Origin: Cercis canadensis
Taxonomy: Eukaryota; Streptophyta; Magnoliopsida; Fabales; Fabaceae
Assembly (NCBI GenBank): GCA_003255065.1
Contig: QAOA01002665.1
Span: forward strand, 416,416-480,415
Direction: 5' to 3'
Length of the DNA stretch: 64,000 nt
In this document: positions 1 through 17,680 of the stretch, in pieces
How the letters are laid out: every line of letters begins with the position of its first letter
Position numbering within the stretch: the first letter of the stretch is position 1
The notes under the pieces: model-generated
Databases searched by the model: none
What the model saw: only the letters and a program-made list of their open reading frames with translations
What the model was told of the DNA's origin: nothing
Made by a program: the position numbers and the translations under genes

Positions 1-99
1 TGCTCAAGTAAAAGCAAAAGTAGCAAGATGATGATTATGAAGATTTAGTTGAACAAGAGAGTACTAAAAGAGTGAATAAAAAGACCATATTGCTCTCAC

Positions 100-5640
<5,541 letters not shown>

Positions 5641-5934
5641 ATTTCCTATCAGCGATCAAATTTCAAAAAATAAAATCGAATAAACGATATCGGAAGAAGA
5701 AAGCTAACGACTCGAAGGAATTGAAAGATCTGCGTGATTTGTTAGGTGGGGTTTGGACTCTAGGGTTGGATCACAGATCAAGTAGATGGCAGCAACCCAG
5801 ACACTTCAATGATTATTTTCACTTTTCTATTTTTTTTCGTATATATACTTTCGTTGTAAATTTATTTTTTAAATTGGTTTTTCGCTAATTTATTGTTTAA
5901 TTTTTGAGAATTATATAATATTTCGTAAATATGT

Positions 5935-6088
5935 CATATTATATTAATATAATAAGTATACGTAATTTTTATATTTTATTAAATATAAATATAAATTATT
6001 TTATTTTTTAAATAAATTTAAAAATAATTAATTTATACATATATTATTTACATATTAATTAATTTTATATAATATTACATATTACATA
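5935..6088 (+). repeat. Dispersed AT-rich repeat, copy 1
   Basis: This stretch resembles 7385-7545 in the same orientation. Shared blocks include 'atacgtaatttttatatttt' and 'aaaataattaatttataca', in the same order and similar spacing. It may be a decayed miniature element; no clear terminal inverted repeats were found. Confidence 0.6.
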
Positions 6089-7384
6089 AATATAAAACGT
6101 ATCTTCCTTAATTTTTAGGTAAGAAAATTGCGGAAGTCTTGGGTCGGGCTTGTTTGCATGCCGCCCTGTGGCGAGATGGGTAGTTCCGGTCCGCGCAGCC
6201 GAATTTGTCCTTAAACTCCTTATATGGTCGCCACTTCAAATCAATTTCTTCTTCTTGTGAAAGATTAAAAGAAAAAATCTCTCTCAAAAAAAAAAAATCA
6301 ACTTCTTTTTCTTCCCAATCAGCAAAAAAATCTAGTTTGTAATAAGTATTATTCACCTCCTTAGAGATTTACTAAAGTTACAAATTATTTTTTATACATA
6401 GTAACACATAATTAAGTTATTGTGTTTTTACATTGTCAATGAATCAAAATTCAATTCTTTCTATAACTTATAAAACAAAAGAAAAAAATTATATAAATGA
6501 ATAAGTAATTTTTTTTGTTCGAATTTGGTTTATTTATTAAATGAGTGTTTTTTTAATTTTAGAATTATTTACTTATTATTAAACGAAATAAATTATCAAA
6601 AATTCACAATTCGTTCAATAAATTCATTGATTTGATTACACCCTCACATTATTTTACCTCAATATTGAATCTTTTGCACTTTTTTCTAAGGCGAATTTTG
6701 ACATACCAGAAGTACAATCTCAAGGTAAGGATACCTTGACTGGCGAAATAATCACTAATTGACACCTGTCTTTTAGATAGAGGCCCACACTTGTGAAAAC
6801 TTGCCACCAGTAATTTCAATTCGTAATCTCACCAATTGACATAAGAATTCTCCTTATATTAATTATTCTCATAGTATAAGATATTGCATAAATATTAAAA
6901 ATATTAATTTATGCATCACTCAAATACTGGTGTCTCACTTTATAGTTACTCATGTAAAAAAAAAATATAAATTATCATGTATAATATTTAATTGGACAAC
7001 ATTCGTAAACGTATAAACTCCAACACCTGTGAAAAGAAAAGTTAAAGATAAACTAAGACCCATATGTTGCATATCACTGAAAACCCAATTGGGCCAGTTG
7101 CAATAGCTTGCAAAAATAGAAATATAATTGCAAATTCTTGGCCCAAATAAAAAACAATATTGTTGGCCCCAAAAAATGCGACTTGACTGAAGAAGCATGT
7201 TCGGTCCTGATTGGCCCATGACTAACTGGGCTTTCTTTGGTCCTAAATAGCCCATGACTCCCTATGCACTTTCTTTGATGATGAAAGCAGAATAAAAAAA
7301 ACAGGGTAAAATGCTTCCACGCGGCCCATGAATGTTGTGAGTTTCATATTTGGATAATTTTTTTTAACGCGAATTCTATGATAT

Positions 7385-7545
7385 TATATGTGTATATCAT
7401 ATTAGTAAATATACGTAATTTTTATATTTTATTTGATATAAAATTAGTTTATTTTATTTTTTCAAACAAACTAAAAATAATTAATTTATACATATGTTAT
7501 TCACACATTGACTATTCTTATATAATATAACATATAATAAAGTAT
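7385..7545 (+). repeat. Dispersed AT-rich repeat, copy 2
   Basis: Partner of 5935-6088, about 1.45 kb away in direct orientation, with the same ordered blocks and scattered substitutions. Confidence 0.6.
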
Positions 7546-10201
7546 TTAAGAAACATTTTTTTTTAAATAGATCTAGAGAAAATTAAACCACAAAAAAGTT
7601 TAAATTCAATTATTTGTGAGAATCCTGATAAATGGATTCAAATTCTCTAGATCCCATATTCCTAGGAACACTTCATGTTAGGAGAATGTGAATTACCAGC
7701 AATTGGAAAGAAAAAGACAAAAAAAAAAAAAAAAAAAANAAAAAAAAAAAAAAAAACTCTTTTTTGGACTCGAATTTGCGTCAATGTCTTGAAAGAACAC
7801 GGCACTTCTTGAGGTGAAAACATACAACATGATTCATGAGAAATTTAAGGAAGTTAGTTTTTTAAAAATATTTTAAATTTTTTTTAGTTAATACTATGAG
7901 TATATATATTTTAATCAATTAGACGTGAGATTAATCTTATTTTAAGGTTAAAGTAATTATAATTTTTGTTCTTTAAACAATGCTCTTATTAAACTTCAAA
8001 TCTTTAACCACAATCAATGATACACACTCAAAATTTAATTTGCTACTAATTAAACCAAGTACTTGTTGATTTTAAACTAATTATATTGTGTGCTTGTATT
8101 AACAACTTAGTATATTAACATAAGACAATCCACTTTATTATTAATAAATAATCTTTCAAAACATACTTGCAACTCAGTAAGAAAATTATTATGATCTAGT
8201 AAAGATTGTCTCCCGCCCGTCATGTGAGCTCTCAATGAGTTTTGACTTTTGAGGAGTGCCTCAATTATTGCACCTAACCTCTTGTACCCTTGTATCTATT
8301 TGCTTTAAACAAATTGTGTATTTTTTTTTTTTGGTGTACAAACCTTTAATATATTTGCTAATAAGTAATAAGCAATGATTTATATTCAAGCTTCATATAT
8401 TATATTTCATCTGTACTACGGGACATAATTAAAATAAAAATTTAAGTTGAACTTTTTTTTGGTCTAACTAAAGTTTTACCATATATATCTTATCAATTGT
8501 TGTGAAAAAATTGTTATTCCTTCGCAAGACTCATTCCTCACTGTAGTTTTGAGCGATTCAAAAGGCATGAGTAAAAAGCCAATAAAGCTTCAGTACCCAT
8601 TTTCCTAAAGTTGAAACTTGGAAGAGCAACAAACAGATTCTAATCTCATTCCCTGCTTTAGTCTTTAGACCAAACAGATGCCATCACTCACAATCACTTT
8701 TGGTTTTGTGAATGTGATCCTGATCTAAACGGAAGGCGATATGGGAGTTGTTTTCTAGTTAATTAAATTCTTATCGATGTTATACGTTTAAATGAATTTT
8801 TTTCTTTGATAAATATAAATTAATATCTAATTTATAAAAATAAAAAAGACTAGGAGACTATGAAGAGTTCAATTTAACATATGATACAAGCGGGAAGTAC
8901 AAAACAAAAGGAATTAAAAAGAGAGAAAAAGAAATTAGAAGAAAAAATAATTTCTTAGAAAAAGATTTAAGTATCTGTTAAGATAAGTTTTTTTTTATAT
9001 GATATAATGGGTCCAAATATAGATATCAAGCTTATACCTACCCGTGTATATTAAAGAGGGCTTGATAAGAATTGAAATGGAATACAATTATTATTATTTT
9101 TTGGATAGAAAAATCGAATACAATTAATTTACAACACTTAGTTTAAAAAATATATATAGCAATTAAAATTGATATAACAGATAAACAATTAAACATAATC
9201 TAAAATTATCAATAAATATCATATAAAAAAAGAATATCAATAAATAATTAATCTAATTAATGAGATGGGCCGTTCAAATTCAATGTCTTCACCCAATGTG
9301 TTCATAGACAAGTTGACAATCAAATGAATCCCTTGTATTTTAGCAAATAAATTTCATAAAGTTCCTCTTTCTTTTATGATCTCATCCGCTCTTTTTTGTT
9401 GTTGTTGGTTTACTTCACACCTACCATTATTAAATAAATATTTAATTTGTTGAATTCCACGTGATCGGCATGTTTTTTCACTTCCTTAAGAAAACTACGG
9501 TAAATAAACTATTGAACTTAGGCTTAGTGATATAGACATGATTAGGAATTTTGTGGAAGGAGAAGAATGTGAATGTGATGGCCTTTAGTGGTAAAAAGGG
9601 GGTAGGTATGAAAATCGACCTTGACTTTGTCTTACACTATGACATTACATGGTTAATTTATTCCATCGTTTGCTTTTGCAGTAGGTCTTCAATTTTATTT
9701 TTCTTTGTTTTATCAATGTATCAAAAAACCACATAGTCAGTGATAAGCTTGTGAATCATAATTTATAGTTAATCACATTATGCTGACTATGCTCTCGTTG
9801 TATTGTACTATCTTGACAAACTTGGGTTAAAGAATGTTAATTCAATCATTTTTTTTTATGTGAGTTGAAGAATCATGTGAGTACCAAAAATATAGAAAAA
9901 AGAATCATGTGATTCATAACTCGCGTAACATGTGTATTTAATTCATACGTAGTTCTAGAAGATAACTATCTTTTAATGAGTAAAGAATTTATTTTATCGA
10001 TTAGGCCAGAGATATATTTGTCTTGGTAACGAAGAGATAAATTAATCTAATCTAGGATGATCAAGTGGATGATAATTTAATACATATGAATCTGTATCAA
10101 TAACATAATTTTGAGATTATTTGATATAAAAAAAAAAATTCTTAGAAATTCTATCATTAAAATAATAGAAAAAAAAATTAGTGTAAAATTATATAATTTT
10201 A

Positions 10202-10598
10202 GTTGAGGGCTATGTTACACTCCACTTAGAGCCTCTCAGTTGAGTGAAATCCAGTGAGACTTACAGTGTAATTTTGGTGTCATTACGAAGATATCAAAAA
10301 ACTAAATCACCAAATATGTGTTAGAACAAATAGTTTATTACAAAATGTAAGAATGACATAATATAAAAAAATGTGTCAAAAAGTAATATTGAAAAAGTTG
10401 TTTCTTGACACTTTTTTTTATATCATGATGTTCTTGCATTTTATAAGAAATTGTGTATTTTGACACATATTTGATGACTCAATTTTTTGAAATCTTCACA
10501 ATAACACAAAAATCACTGAGTGAGTTTATCCAAACCCACCTAACTAAAAGAAATATAGTGCTATATCCTCTTCTAAGGGGGTGTAGCATAGCGCTAAC
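10202..10598. mobile_element. Mutator-like foldback miniature element in the lipoxygenase promoter region
   Basis: A 397-bp element flanked by a perfect 10-bp direct repeat TATAATTTTA (10192-10201 and 10599-10608), read as a target-site duplication. Its ends are imperfect inverted repeats: left GTTGAGGGCTATGTTACACT against right, reverse-complemented, GTTAGCGCTATGCTACACCC. The interior is also largely palindromic: a stretch near 10340-10380 pairs with one near 10408-10445. There is no coding capacity. TSD length and G-starting ends fit non-autonomous Mutator-like elements. It ends about 275 bp before the lipoxygenase ATG and 160 bp before its TATA box. Confidence 0.8.
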
Positions 10599-10758
10599 TA
10601 TAATTTTATTTGTAAACCTTGTTATTAATCAATAATATCATCTCACTGTTTGATATGGACAGGTTTGTCTCTCTTCCATGCAGTATTCATATCACATTTT
10701 CCAAATGGAGTTAGTAGCAAGCTAGAGAAATTATTCAATAATATATTCTTCTTCTTCT

Positions 10759-10767
10759 CTATAAATT
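10759..10767 (+). promoter_or_regulatory. Likely TATA box of the lipoxygenase gene
   Basis: CTATAAATT follows a CTTCTTCTT tract and lies about 107 bp upstream of the start codon, a normal spacing for a plant gene with a short 5' UTR. Confidence 0.55.
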
Positions 10768-10873
10768 TACCCACTACACCTTGCTTTGCTTCCTCACAAG
10801 CATTTCTCAGCATTGCTTAATATTCACTCTACCAAATTAAGTGTCTAGAGTTACTTAGCTTGAAGAAGCAAAG

Positions 10874-11841
10874 ATGTTTCGGAACATCGTCCCTGACATT
10901 TTGGGCCTCAACAAGGGCAAAAAGATCGAAGGGACAGTGGTGTTGATGAGGAGGAATGTGTTGGACTTCAACGACTTTGGCGCCACAGCAATTGATAATC
11001 TGACTGAGTTTTTAGGCCAAGGGGTCTCTCTGCAGTTGATAAGTGCCAATAATGCCGATCCTGGTTTGTTCTTTTTCACTTGTTTCCCTCCATGCATCAC
11101 TAAACAATTCTTCTTCAAGATCAATGCTATTTACATCCTGTTTAAGTTTACACTATAGTATGATATTACTTAATGTGCAATAAGGATTTCTCCAAGCGAC
11201 TAGTGATTCTACATCTTTGTTCTAAAGTAAAATCTCAAGTCAACGCACATAGAAACTTGTCAAGTGGAATATATTTCATTTAAATAATAGGTGCATTTAC
11301 ATAAAGAAAAGAATAAATATGGTATGCGCATGTGCACGTAAACCAAACATTGGTCCAAAAAATATTGTTCAACCATTTACGCCAAATTTGAATAAAAAGA
11401 AAGATTTAGAATTTTTAATCTGTGTAAATTTTTGTAGGAAACTTGAAAGGGAAACTTGGAAAGGTCGCATATCTGGAGAATTGGCTTACGAGTACCACAT
11501 TGGCACCCTTAACAGCAGGAGAGACTGCATTCACAGTTCATTTTGATTGGGATGATGAGATTGGGGTTCCAGGAGCATTTATCATAAAAAATAATCATCT
11601 CACTGAATTCTTCCTTTTAAATGTCACACTTCATGACATTCCAAACCAAGGTGATCTCTACTTTGTTTGCAACTCTTGGATTTACCCAGCATTCAGATAC
11701 AAGAGCGACCGCATTTTCTTTGCTAACAAGGTAAACTATTTACCTACCATTAATACATCATATTGAATTTTTTTGGGTACATTAATAGTAATTTGCATGT
11801 ATCTAAACTCCTATTCGCTTCAACCATATGAGCTAAGCGTT

Positions 11842-11872
<31 letters not shown>

Positions 11873-14822
11873 TACTAGCTAGCTAAACTAAATTTGAAGT
11901 TTACTTCAAGTTGATTGAAATATTTTATGTTGCTGTAAATTAAATGAGAAAGTTCATGAAACAATTAAATTGCAGGCATATCTTCCAGGTGAAACACCAC
12001 AAGCACTACGTGAGTACAGAGAAAAAGAATTAGTGGTTTTAAGAGGAGATGGAACAGGGGAGCGTCAAGAATGGGACAGGATCTATGACTATGATGTTTA
12101 CAATGATTTGGGCAACCCTGATTGGGGTTCATCATTTGCTCGCCCAATTCTTGGAGGCTCTAGCCAATTACCTTACCCTCGCAGGGGAAGAACTGGCAGA
12201 CCACCAACAAACTCAGGTTAGCCTTCAAAATCCAATCTTTTTTTTCTTTTTATGGGTTTTCTTGAACACTATAACAGCCTCTTCAAAAGTTTTGATGCAA
12301 TTTGAATTGAATCATATTTTATAGAAATTTGATTAAGAAATAGTTTATTGCAATCTAGATTATGTGATATAGTTATGGCTAATATGTTGCGATATTATCT
12401 TACCAGACCCAAAGAGTGAGAGCAGGCTGTTTCCTCTTGTACAAACCTTTGACATTTACATTCCAAGAGATGAGAGATTTGGTCACTTGAAGATGGCAGA
12501 TTTTCTAACTTATTTGCTGAAAGCTGTATCTCAAAATCTCAGACCACTATTAGAATCTGTGTTCAATTTCACGCCAAATGAATTTGACAGCTTTGAAGAT
12601 GTACGCGAACTCTATGAAAATGGATTTCCACTGCCTCAAGATGCTCTCAAGACTATTAGTGATCAAATGCCTGCACCAATGCTCAAGGAACTTTTCCGAA
12701 CTGATGGTGAACAGGCCCTCAGATATCCAACCCCTAAAGTGATTGAAGGTACACTAGGACAAGTTACAGGAAATTAGCTACATATTATTTGTTGATTATT
12801 ACTATTTAACAATGATGTTCTTTATTAATTGGAGCAGATAATAAGTCTGGTTGGATGACTGATGAAGAATTTGCAAGAGAGATGCTTGTTGGTGTAAATC
12901 CTTGCGTGATTCGCCTACTCGAAGTAAGCCTAAAGTGTTCCTTGCTAATTAAACGACTAAAATGCAACTAAAAATTGGATTTGCTGGAGAATCATTGTTT
13001 GTCATATTAATTAACTCATGATGTTCTTAAATTTATTGAAGGTGTTCCCACCACAAAGCACGCTAGATAGCACAGTTTATGGTGATCAAAGCAGTAAAAT
13101 AAGCAAAGAGCAGTTAGAGAAGAACATGGGTGGGCTCACAGTAGAAGAGGTAATGATATAATTTTGTGTTTCAAAAAAAGTCTCACTATGGCATTGCAAT
13201 TAAAGTAATATTGTGAAGAGTGTTTAAATTGTATTTTGTTGAACAGGCACTGGCTAACAAGAAATTGTTCATATTAGACTACCATGACGCATTCATGGAA
13301 TATTTGAGGCTGATAAATACACCTAACGAAAGAGCTTATGCCACTAGGACTATCCTTTTCTTGCAAGAGGATGGAAGCTTAAAACCATTAGCCATTGAAT
13401 TAAGTTTACCACATCCAGATGGAGATAAGTTTGGTGCAGTTAGTAATGTCTATCTTCCTGCAGAACAAGGTGTTGAGGGTACCATTTGGCTTCTGGCCAA
13501 AGCTTATGTAATCGTCAGTGACTCCTGCTATCATCAACTTATTAGCCACTGGTAAAAATCCTTTCAATGAGATCAATACAAATAGATTATGTCTAAGAAC
13601 TTATGAAAATGAGTACTAATTCCTTTTTATGGGTCACAGGTTGAATACTCATGCAGTGGTTGAGCCATTCATCATAGCAACAAACAGGCAACTAAGTGTG
13701 CTTCACCCTATTCATAAACTTCTGCTTCCTCACTACCGTGACACCATGAATATCAATGCACTAGCCCGGCAATCCCTAATCAATGCTGATGGCATCATAG
13801 AGTTTTCATTCTTGCCAGGGAAATATGCAATGGAGATGTCAGCAGTGATTTACAAGAATTGGGTTTTCCCTGACCAAGCACTACCTGCTGATCTTATCAA
13901 GAGGTAATCGTCATAAATATAGACCACCAGAAAAGAATTTAGGATTTTAACTTGAAATAAAAAGTACATATGATAAAAACATGACCTTTTCCCAATATGG
14001 AAACACTAATAATAGAATAGAACTGACTTTTGATGTTGATGACATGCTAACAATTCTGTTTTCTTCAGGGGAATGGCAGTTGAGGATCCAGCTTCCCCAA
14101 ATGGCCTTCGCCTTGTGGTCGAAGATTACCCTTATGCTGTTGATGGACTAGAGATATGGGATGCGATTAAGACATGGGTGCAAGACTATTGCTCATACTA
14201 CTACAAGACAGATGACATTGTTGCACAAGACTCTGAACTCCAAGCTTGGTGGAAGGAAATTGTAGAGGTGGGTCATGGTGACAAGAAAAATGAGCCTTGG
14301 TGGTTTAAGATGCAGACTGTTGCAGACTTGGTTCAAACTTGCACAATTATCATATGGACCTCTTCAGCTCTCCATGCTGCTGTCAATTTTGGGCAATATC
14401 CTTATGGAGGTTATATTCTAAACCGCCCAACTCTTAGCAGAAGATTGATTCCTGAAGAAGGAACTCCAGAGTATGATGAAATGGTGACGAGCCCTCAAAA
14501 GGCTTTGCTCAAGACAATTACACCAAAGTTGCAGACCCTTATTGATCTTTCAACTATAGAAATCTTGTCAAGGCACACTTCTGATGAGTACTATCTTGGG
14601 CAGAGGGAGCATCCTAATTGGACATCTGATGCTACACCATTAGCGGCATTTCAGAAATTTGGAAAGAAGCTGGCTGAAATTGAGGAAAAACTCATAAACA
14701 GGAACAATGATGAGACACTCAGAAACAGAATTGGGAATATTAATATGCCATACACTCTGCTCTATCCTTCCAGTGAAGCTGGACTGACTGCAAGAGGAAT
14801 CCCCAATAGCATATCTATCTAA
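10874..14822 (+). CDS. LOX: Cytosolic type-1 lipoxygenase, complete, nine exons, 860 aa
   Basis: Non-haem iron dioxygenase that adds O2 to linoleic/linolenic acid, the first step of oxylipin synthesis. Exons: 10874-11063, 11438-11730, 11976-12216, 12407-12748, 12838-12923, 13042-13149, 13247-13551, 13640-13903, 14069-14822; all GT-AG, total 2583 nt. Residues ~1-160 are the PLAT/LH2 domain and the rest is the catalytic domain. Iron ligands are all present: H516 and H521 (HQLISH), H712 and N716 (HAAVN), and C-terminal I860 (GIPNSISI). A564 in ALARQ is the alanine typical of S-stereospecific enzymes. S578-F579 occupies the regiospecificity position where Phe usually accompanies 13-oxygenation and Val 9-oxygenation (family knowledge). 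No transit peptide is seen, so a cytosolic enzyme is inferred. Intron 2 holds an (AT)n run at 11845-11873. Confidence 0.96.
11845..11873. repeat. (AT)n microsatellite in lipoxygenase intron 2
   Basis: About 14 uninterrupted AT dinucleotides; likely length-polymorphic. Confidence 0.9.
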
Positions 14823-14998
14823 AACAGTTTCTGTGGTTCCTTAACTACTGTGCTTCCCATAAAGGAACCATGAGAATAGGAATTCAAATCCTTCACCCCC
14901 TTGTCTATGTATGATTATGAGGGCTGTGTTGAATTGTGTTTGGGTCTTATGTTAGACAATAATAAGGCCAGCATGTATTCAGTTCTCTCTGTCAAAAC

Positions 14999-15004
14999 AA
15001 TAAA
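14999..15004 (+). promoter_or_regulatory. Polyadenylation signal of the lipoxygenase gene
   Basis: AATAAA about 177 bases after the stop codon, following a T/G-rich 3' UTR. An alternative near-signal AATAAG lies about 40 bases earlier. Confidence 0.6.
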
Positions 15005-15910
15005 AGAAGTTTTTGTTTGACTAAAAAGCTTCCACTTCGTGTTACAGATTTTATTCATATTATTAGCACATATAAAACGTAGCTTGAAACTTTTACTAGT
15101 AATGGTATTGACAGATTAGCTAATCGCATGCATAGCACGAAAAGAAAAAATACCAATTAATCGCATTTTACCTCAAATCTAGCTAATATGAACTGCTGAT
15201 GATGTTATAACAATAAAAGGAACCTGGTGAATATCCACTTCACTAAGGACACAGTTTTTGCTACTAAGTAATGAATTACAGAACACAACTCTGCAGAGAA
15301 AACTGTGCCATCCCTTTAGGCCCTTACAACCTTGAAAGCCCAAGAGACACACATGCGCAACAGCATTTCAACCCTTAAGAACCCAAACGAAGACTCTGAG
15401 CAATAGCACTTGACTCGAGACTTCTTTTGTTCTGCTTCAAGTAAACCTTTTTAAGTTTTAGATTCAAATAAAGTTAAGCAACGGGCCGGGCTTAAATGGG
15501 CCGGACTGTCCAGGTTTAACACTCGGAAGGGAAACAATATGCTTGCTTGGTTTACCAACATCTCAACTTCAATGGAGAAAAGGGATCTGTTCAACTTGTC
15601 ATGGTCCATGGACAAGTGTCTTTTTGTCATGGAGAAGCATAAGGAGTTTTTCTGATAAACTCTGTCTATAAGTTGGATATTTGTAGATCTAAGTGAATAA
15701 AAACTTAAATAAAACCTAATTTTATGTTTGAAGTTTTTAATTTGCTTAATTAATCTACATATATAGTTAAGTGAACTTAAGTTGACTTAAAAACTTCTCT
15801 CAAAAAATAAAGGGGAAAGAAGACGCTTGTACTCTTAAACTCTCGAGTGTCTTCCTTGATTCTCCATATCCAAGTATCAAACATTAAGAATAGAAAAGAA
15901 GTTAGGTGAA
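15005..15910. other. Intergenic, no gene recognised
   Basis: No open frame of note. Contains GGCCGGGC/GGGCCGG motifs at 15480-15510 and unremarkable AT-rich sequence running into the LTR-like region. Confidence 0.6.
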
Positions 15911-16517
15911 GGTGTTAAAGAAGGTATGCAACATTGTCTTCTCCCTTCTAGAAAATTTTAGAGATAGCTAGAGTAGACTAGAAGACTCTAGAATGTTCTA
16001 AAGTATACTAGCATGAGCTAGAAGGTGCTGGAAAATTCTAGAACATCCTAGAAGGTGCTGGAAGGATGAAGAAGCTTCTAGAAGATTCCAGAGCATCTTA
16101 GAACCTGGATGAAGGAACTAGACAATCCTAGAAGACTCTAGAGCAAGACAATCCTAGAAGACTCTGGAGCTGTCTAGAAGGTTCTAGAAATCTTGAGATA
16201 TGTTGTAGTTTATTCTAGAACTTTGTAGCTTATTCTACATGTGTCTAGGCTAGTAATTCCCACCTCCTCCATCACCTATAAATAGGAGTAGCTAAGCTTG
16301 TTTTGTGTGTAAGAGAAAGTGAGGCATCTCTTTACATGAGAGTGGTGTCTTGAGTTGTGAGCTTTCTTTTGAGTGTTGTATTTCTCTTCAATTGTGAGTG
16401 GTCCTTGCAAAGTGTTGTAGTGTCTTTTATTGTGGGTATAATACAAGTAATTTGTTTACTTGTTTGGGTCCAATATTAGTAAATTTAGAGTTGCATACTC
16501 TAAATTTTACTCAACAA
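15911..16517 (+). mobile_element. Probable solo LTR of a Ty1/copia-like element
   Basis: The stretch starts TGTTAAAG and ends ACTCAACA. It has an LTR-like promoter (CCTATAAATAGG at about 16275) followed by a GTG-rich leader. Its first third is unusual: 15946-16200 is a dense series of imperfect CTAGAAG/TTCTAGAA units. AAGG(T) occurs at both flanks, but a clean 5-bp duplication is not preserved. No PBS, coding region or second LTR follows. The left boundary is tentative. Confidence 0.45.
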
Positions 16518-16630
16518 AGGTTTCCTTCATTTAAATATATTGGTATTGAGAAAGGGTTTAACTAATGAGAGGAGGGATATTGTGAGAAAATTCTCGGCTT
16601 TCGAATCTCCTAAAAAATTAATACATGTAC

Positions 16631-16843
16631 CTGCTAAAGCAGCCTGTAATGGAATCGGATAATCCTGGTGTTGTAAAACGGATGTTGGAGCGCCATGTTG
16701 ATGCACTCCAATCCCATCCTCCCAGCCGATCCAACATTTTCTGCTGCTGTCGCCTTGTTTAACGTCATGGCTAAACAGGTCCACATAGAAGCAAACAAGA
16801 TGAACAAACCAACGAAAAACTCAACCACATTCGCCTTCATCAT
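16631..16843 (-). pseudogene. Glutamate-receptor-like (GLR) channel, isolated first exon
   Basis: Minus-strand frame starting ATG ATG at 16841-16843 encodes a hydrophobic signal peptide (residues ~1-28), then NVGSAGRMGLECINMALQ and FYNTRII, which resemble the start of the plant GLR amino-terminal ligand-binding domain. A possible donor (GTACATG) lies at 16629-16630, but an in-frame TAG precedes it and no second exon follows; the probable solo LTR begins about 110 bp further on. I read it as a truncated GLR relic. The similarity is partial, so this is a tentative call. Confidence 0.45.
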
Positions 16844-17415
16844 CTCTCATTTTCTTAATCTTCATCTTTGTGTGCATAACTGCTTTATTCTCACAATTAT
16901 GTGACCACTCTCAAAGTCTACACCTAATAGAATCAATTATAGTTGCTTCAGCCAATTTTTATGCAATTACAGAACAGCAGAGTCATTGACTTTCAACCTC
17001 CTATAAACCGTGTTTTTTCTACTCCTATTATATATGGTTGACAGTATATCACACATAATCTTCACAAAGGCACTCTTTCTCCATCCATTACCCTTTACTC
17101 GTAAATCAATATTCTAGCCAGTCAAGCTTATAATTTTTCTCAATTAAAGCCCATTTTTATGTCCAATAGAATATCAGTTTTATAGGCCAAAAATAAGAAG
17201 AGCTTAAGGAGAAAATAAAAAGTATTATTTATAGTAAAATATGTTTTTGCTCTCTTATAATTTTTTATTTATCTTATTTGCTATATATAAACAAAATACA
17301 GCATTACAAGCCCGCACCAATCAACACCTAACACTTCTACTTAACATTACATATATGACATTTTCTACATTACAAAAATAAATATCTTTCCTAACCATTA
17401 GAAAAATCTCAAAGT

Positions 17416-17679
17416 TCAAGAGGCATCAATCACATGTATATCATGATCATGAACATTACTGGTAGCTCTGGATATTTGTTCTCCACTATGAATCCTAATG
17501 TCTTTCTGATTTAAGATTGTTAACATGATACAAATTCTTTTCCACAGCCAATCTTTTGGATCAAACTGCATCAACTCCTGCCTATGCCCGTATAGGAGTG
17601 TAGCTGTGTATATGACGAGTGCTGATGATGAGGCAATCCCAGACAGCAGGAATAGTCCCCCGAAACTGTCCAGATCCAG
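17416..17679 (-). pseudogene. C-terminal exon fragment of a glutamate-receptor-like channel
   Basis: Minus-strand translation gives LDSFGGLFLLSGIASSSALV (last membrane segment) followed by LLYGHRQELMQFDP and a polar tail ending HVIDAS before a TGA at 17416-17418. This matches the layout of plant GLR C-termini: last transmembrane helix, a Y-x-H/Q-R motif, then a short cytosolic tail. The open frame stops being GLR-like exactly at the N at 17680, beyond which the sequence is NPF. The rest of the ligand-binding and pore domains is absent. Confidence 0.65.
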
Positions 17680-17680
17680 N

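Larger units (their letters stand above)
5641..10191. other. AT-rich intergenic region between E2 and lipoxygenase
   Basis: No gene found. 5641-5800 is probably the E2 promoter and 5' UTR. 7085-7250 holds several GGCCCA/TGGGCC motifs, a class of plant promoter element, but they lie about 1.5 kb from the E2 start. A poly-A run with a single N lies at 7720-7757. Short open frames at 6108-6356, 6950-7255 and 9551-9736 have no recognisable domain and composition like their surroundings. Confidence 0.6.

Noticed and set aside
7010-7330. Cluster of GGCCCA motifs as a promoter
   Set aside because: Too far (about 1.5 kb) from the E2 start and no gene begins nearby; similar motif scatter occurs at 52.98-53.10 kb without a gene.
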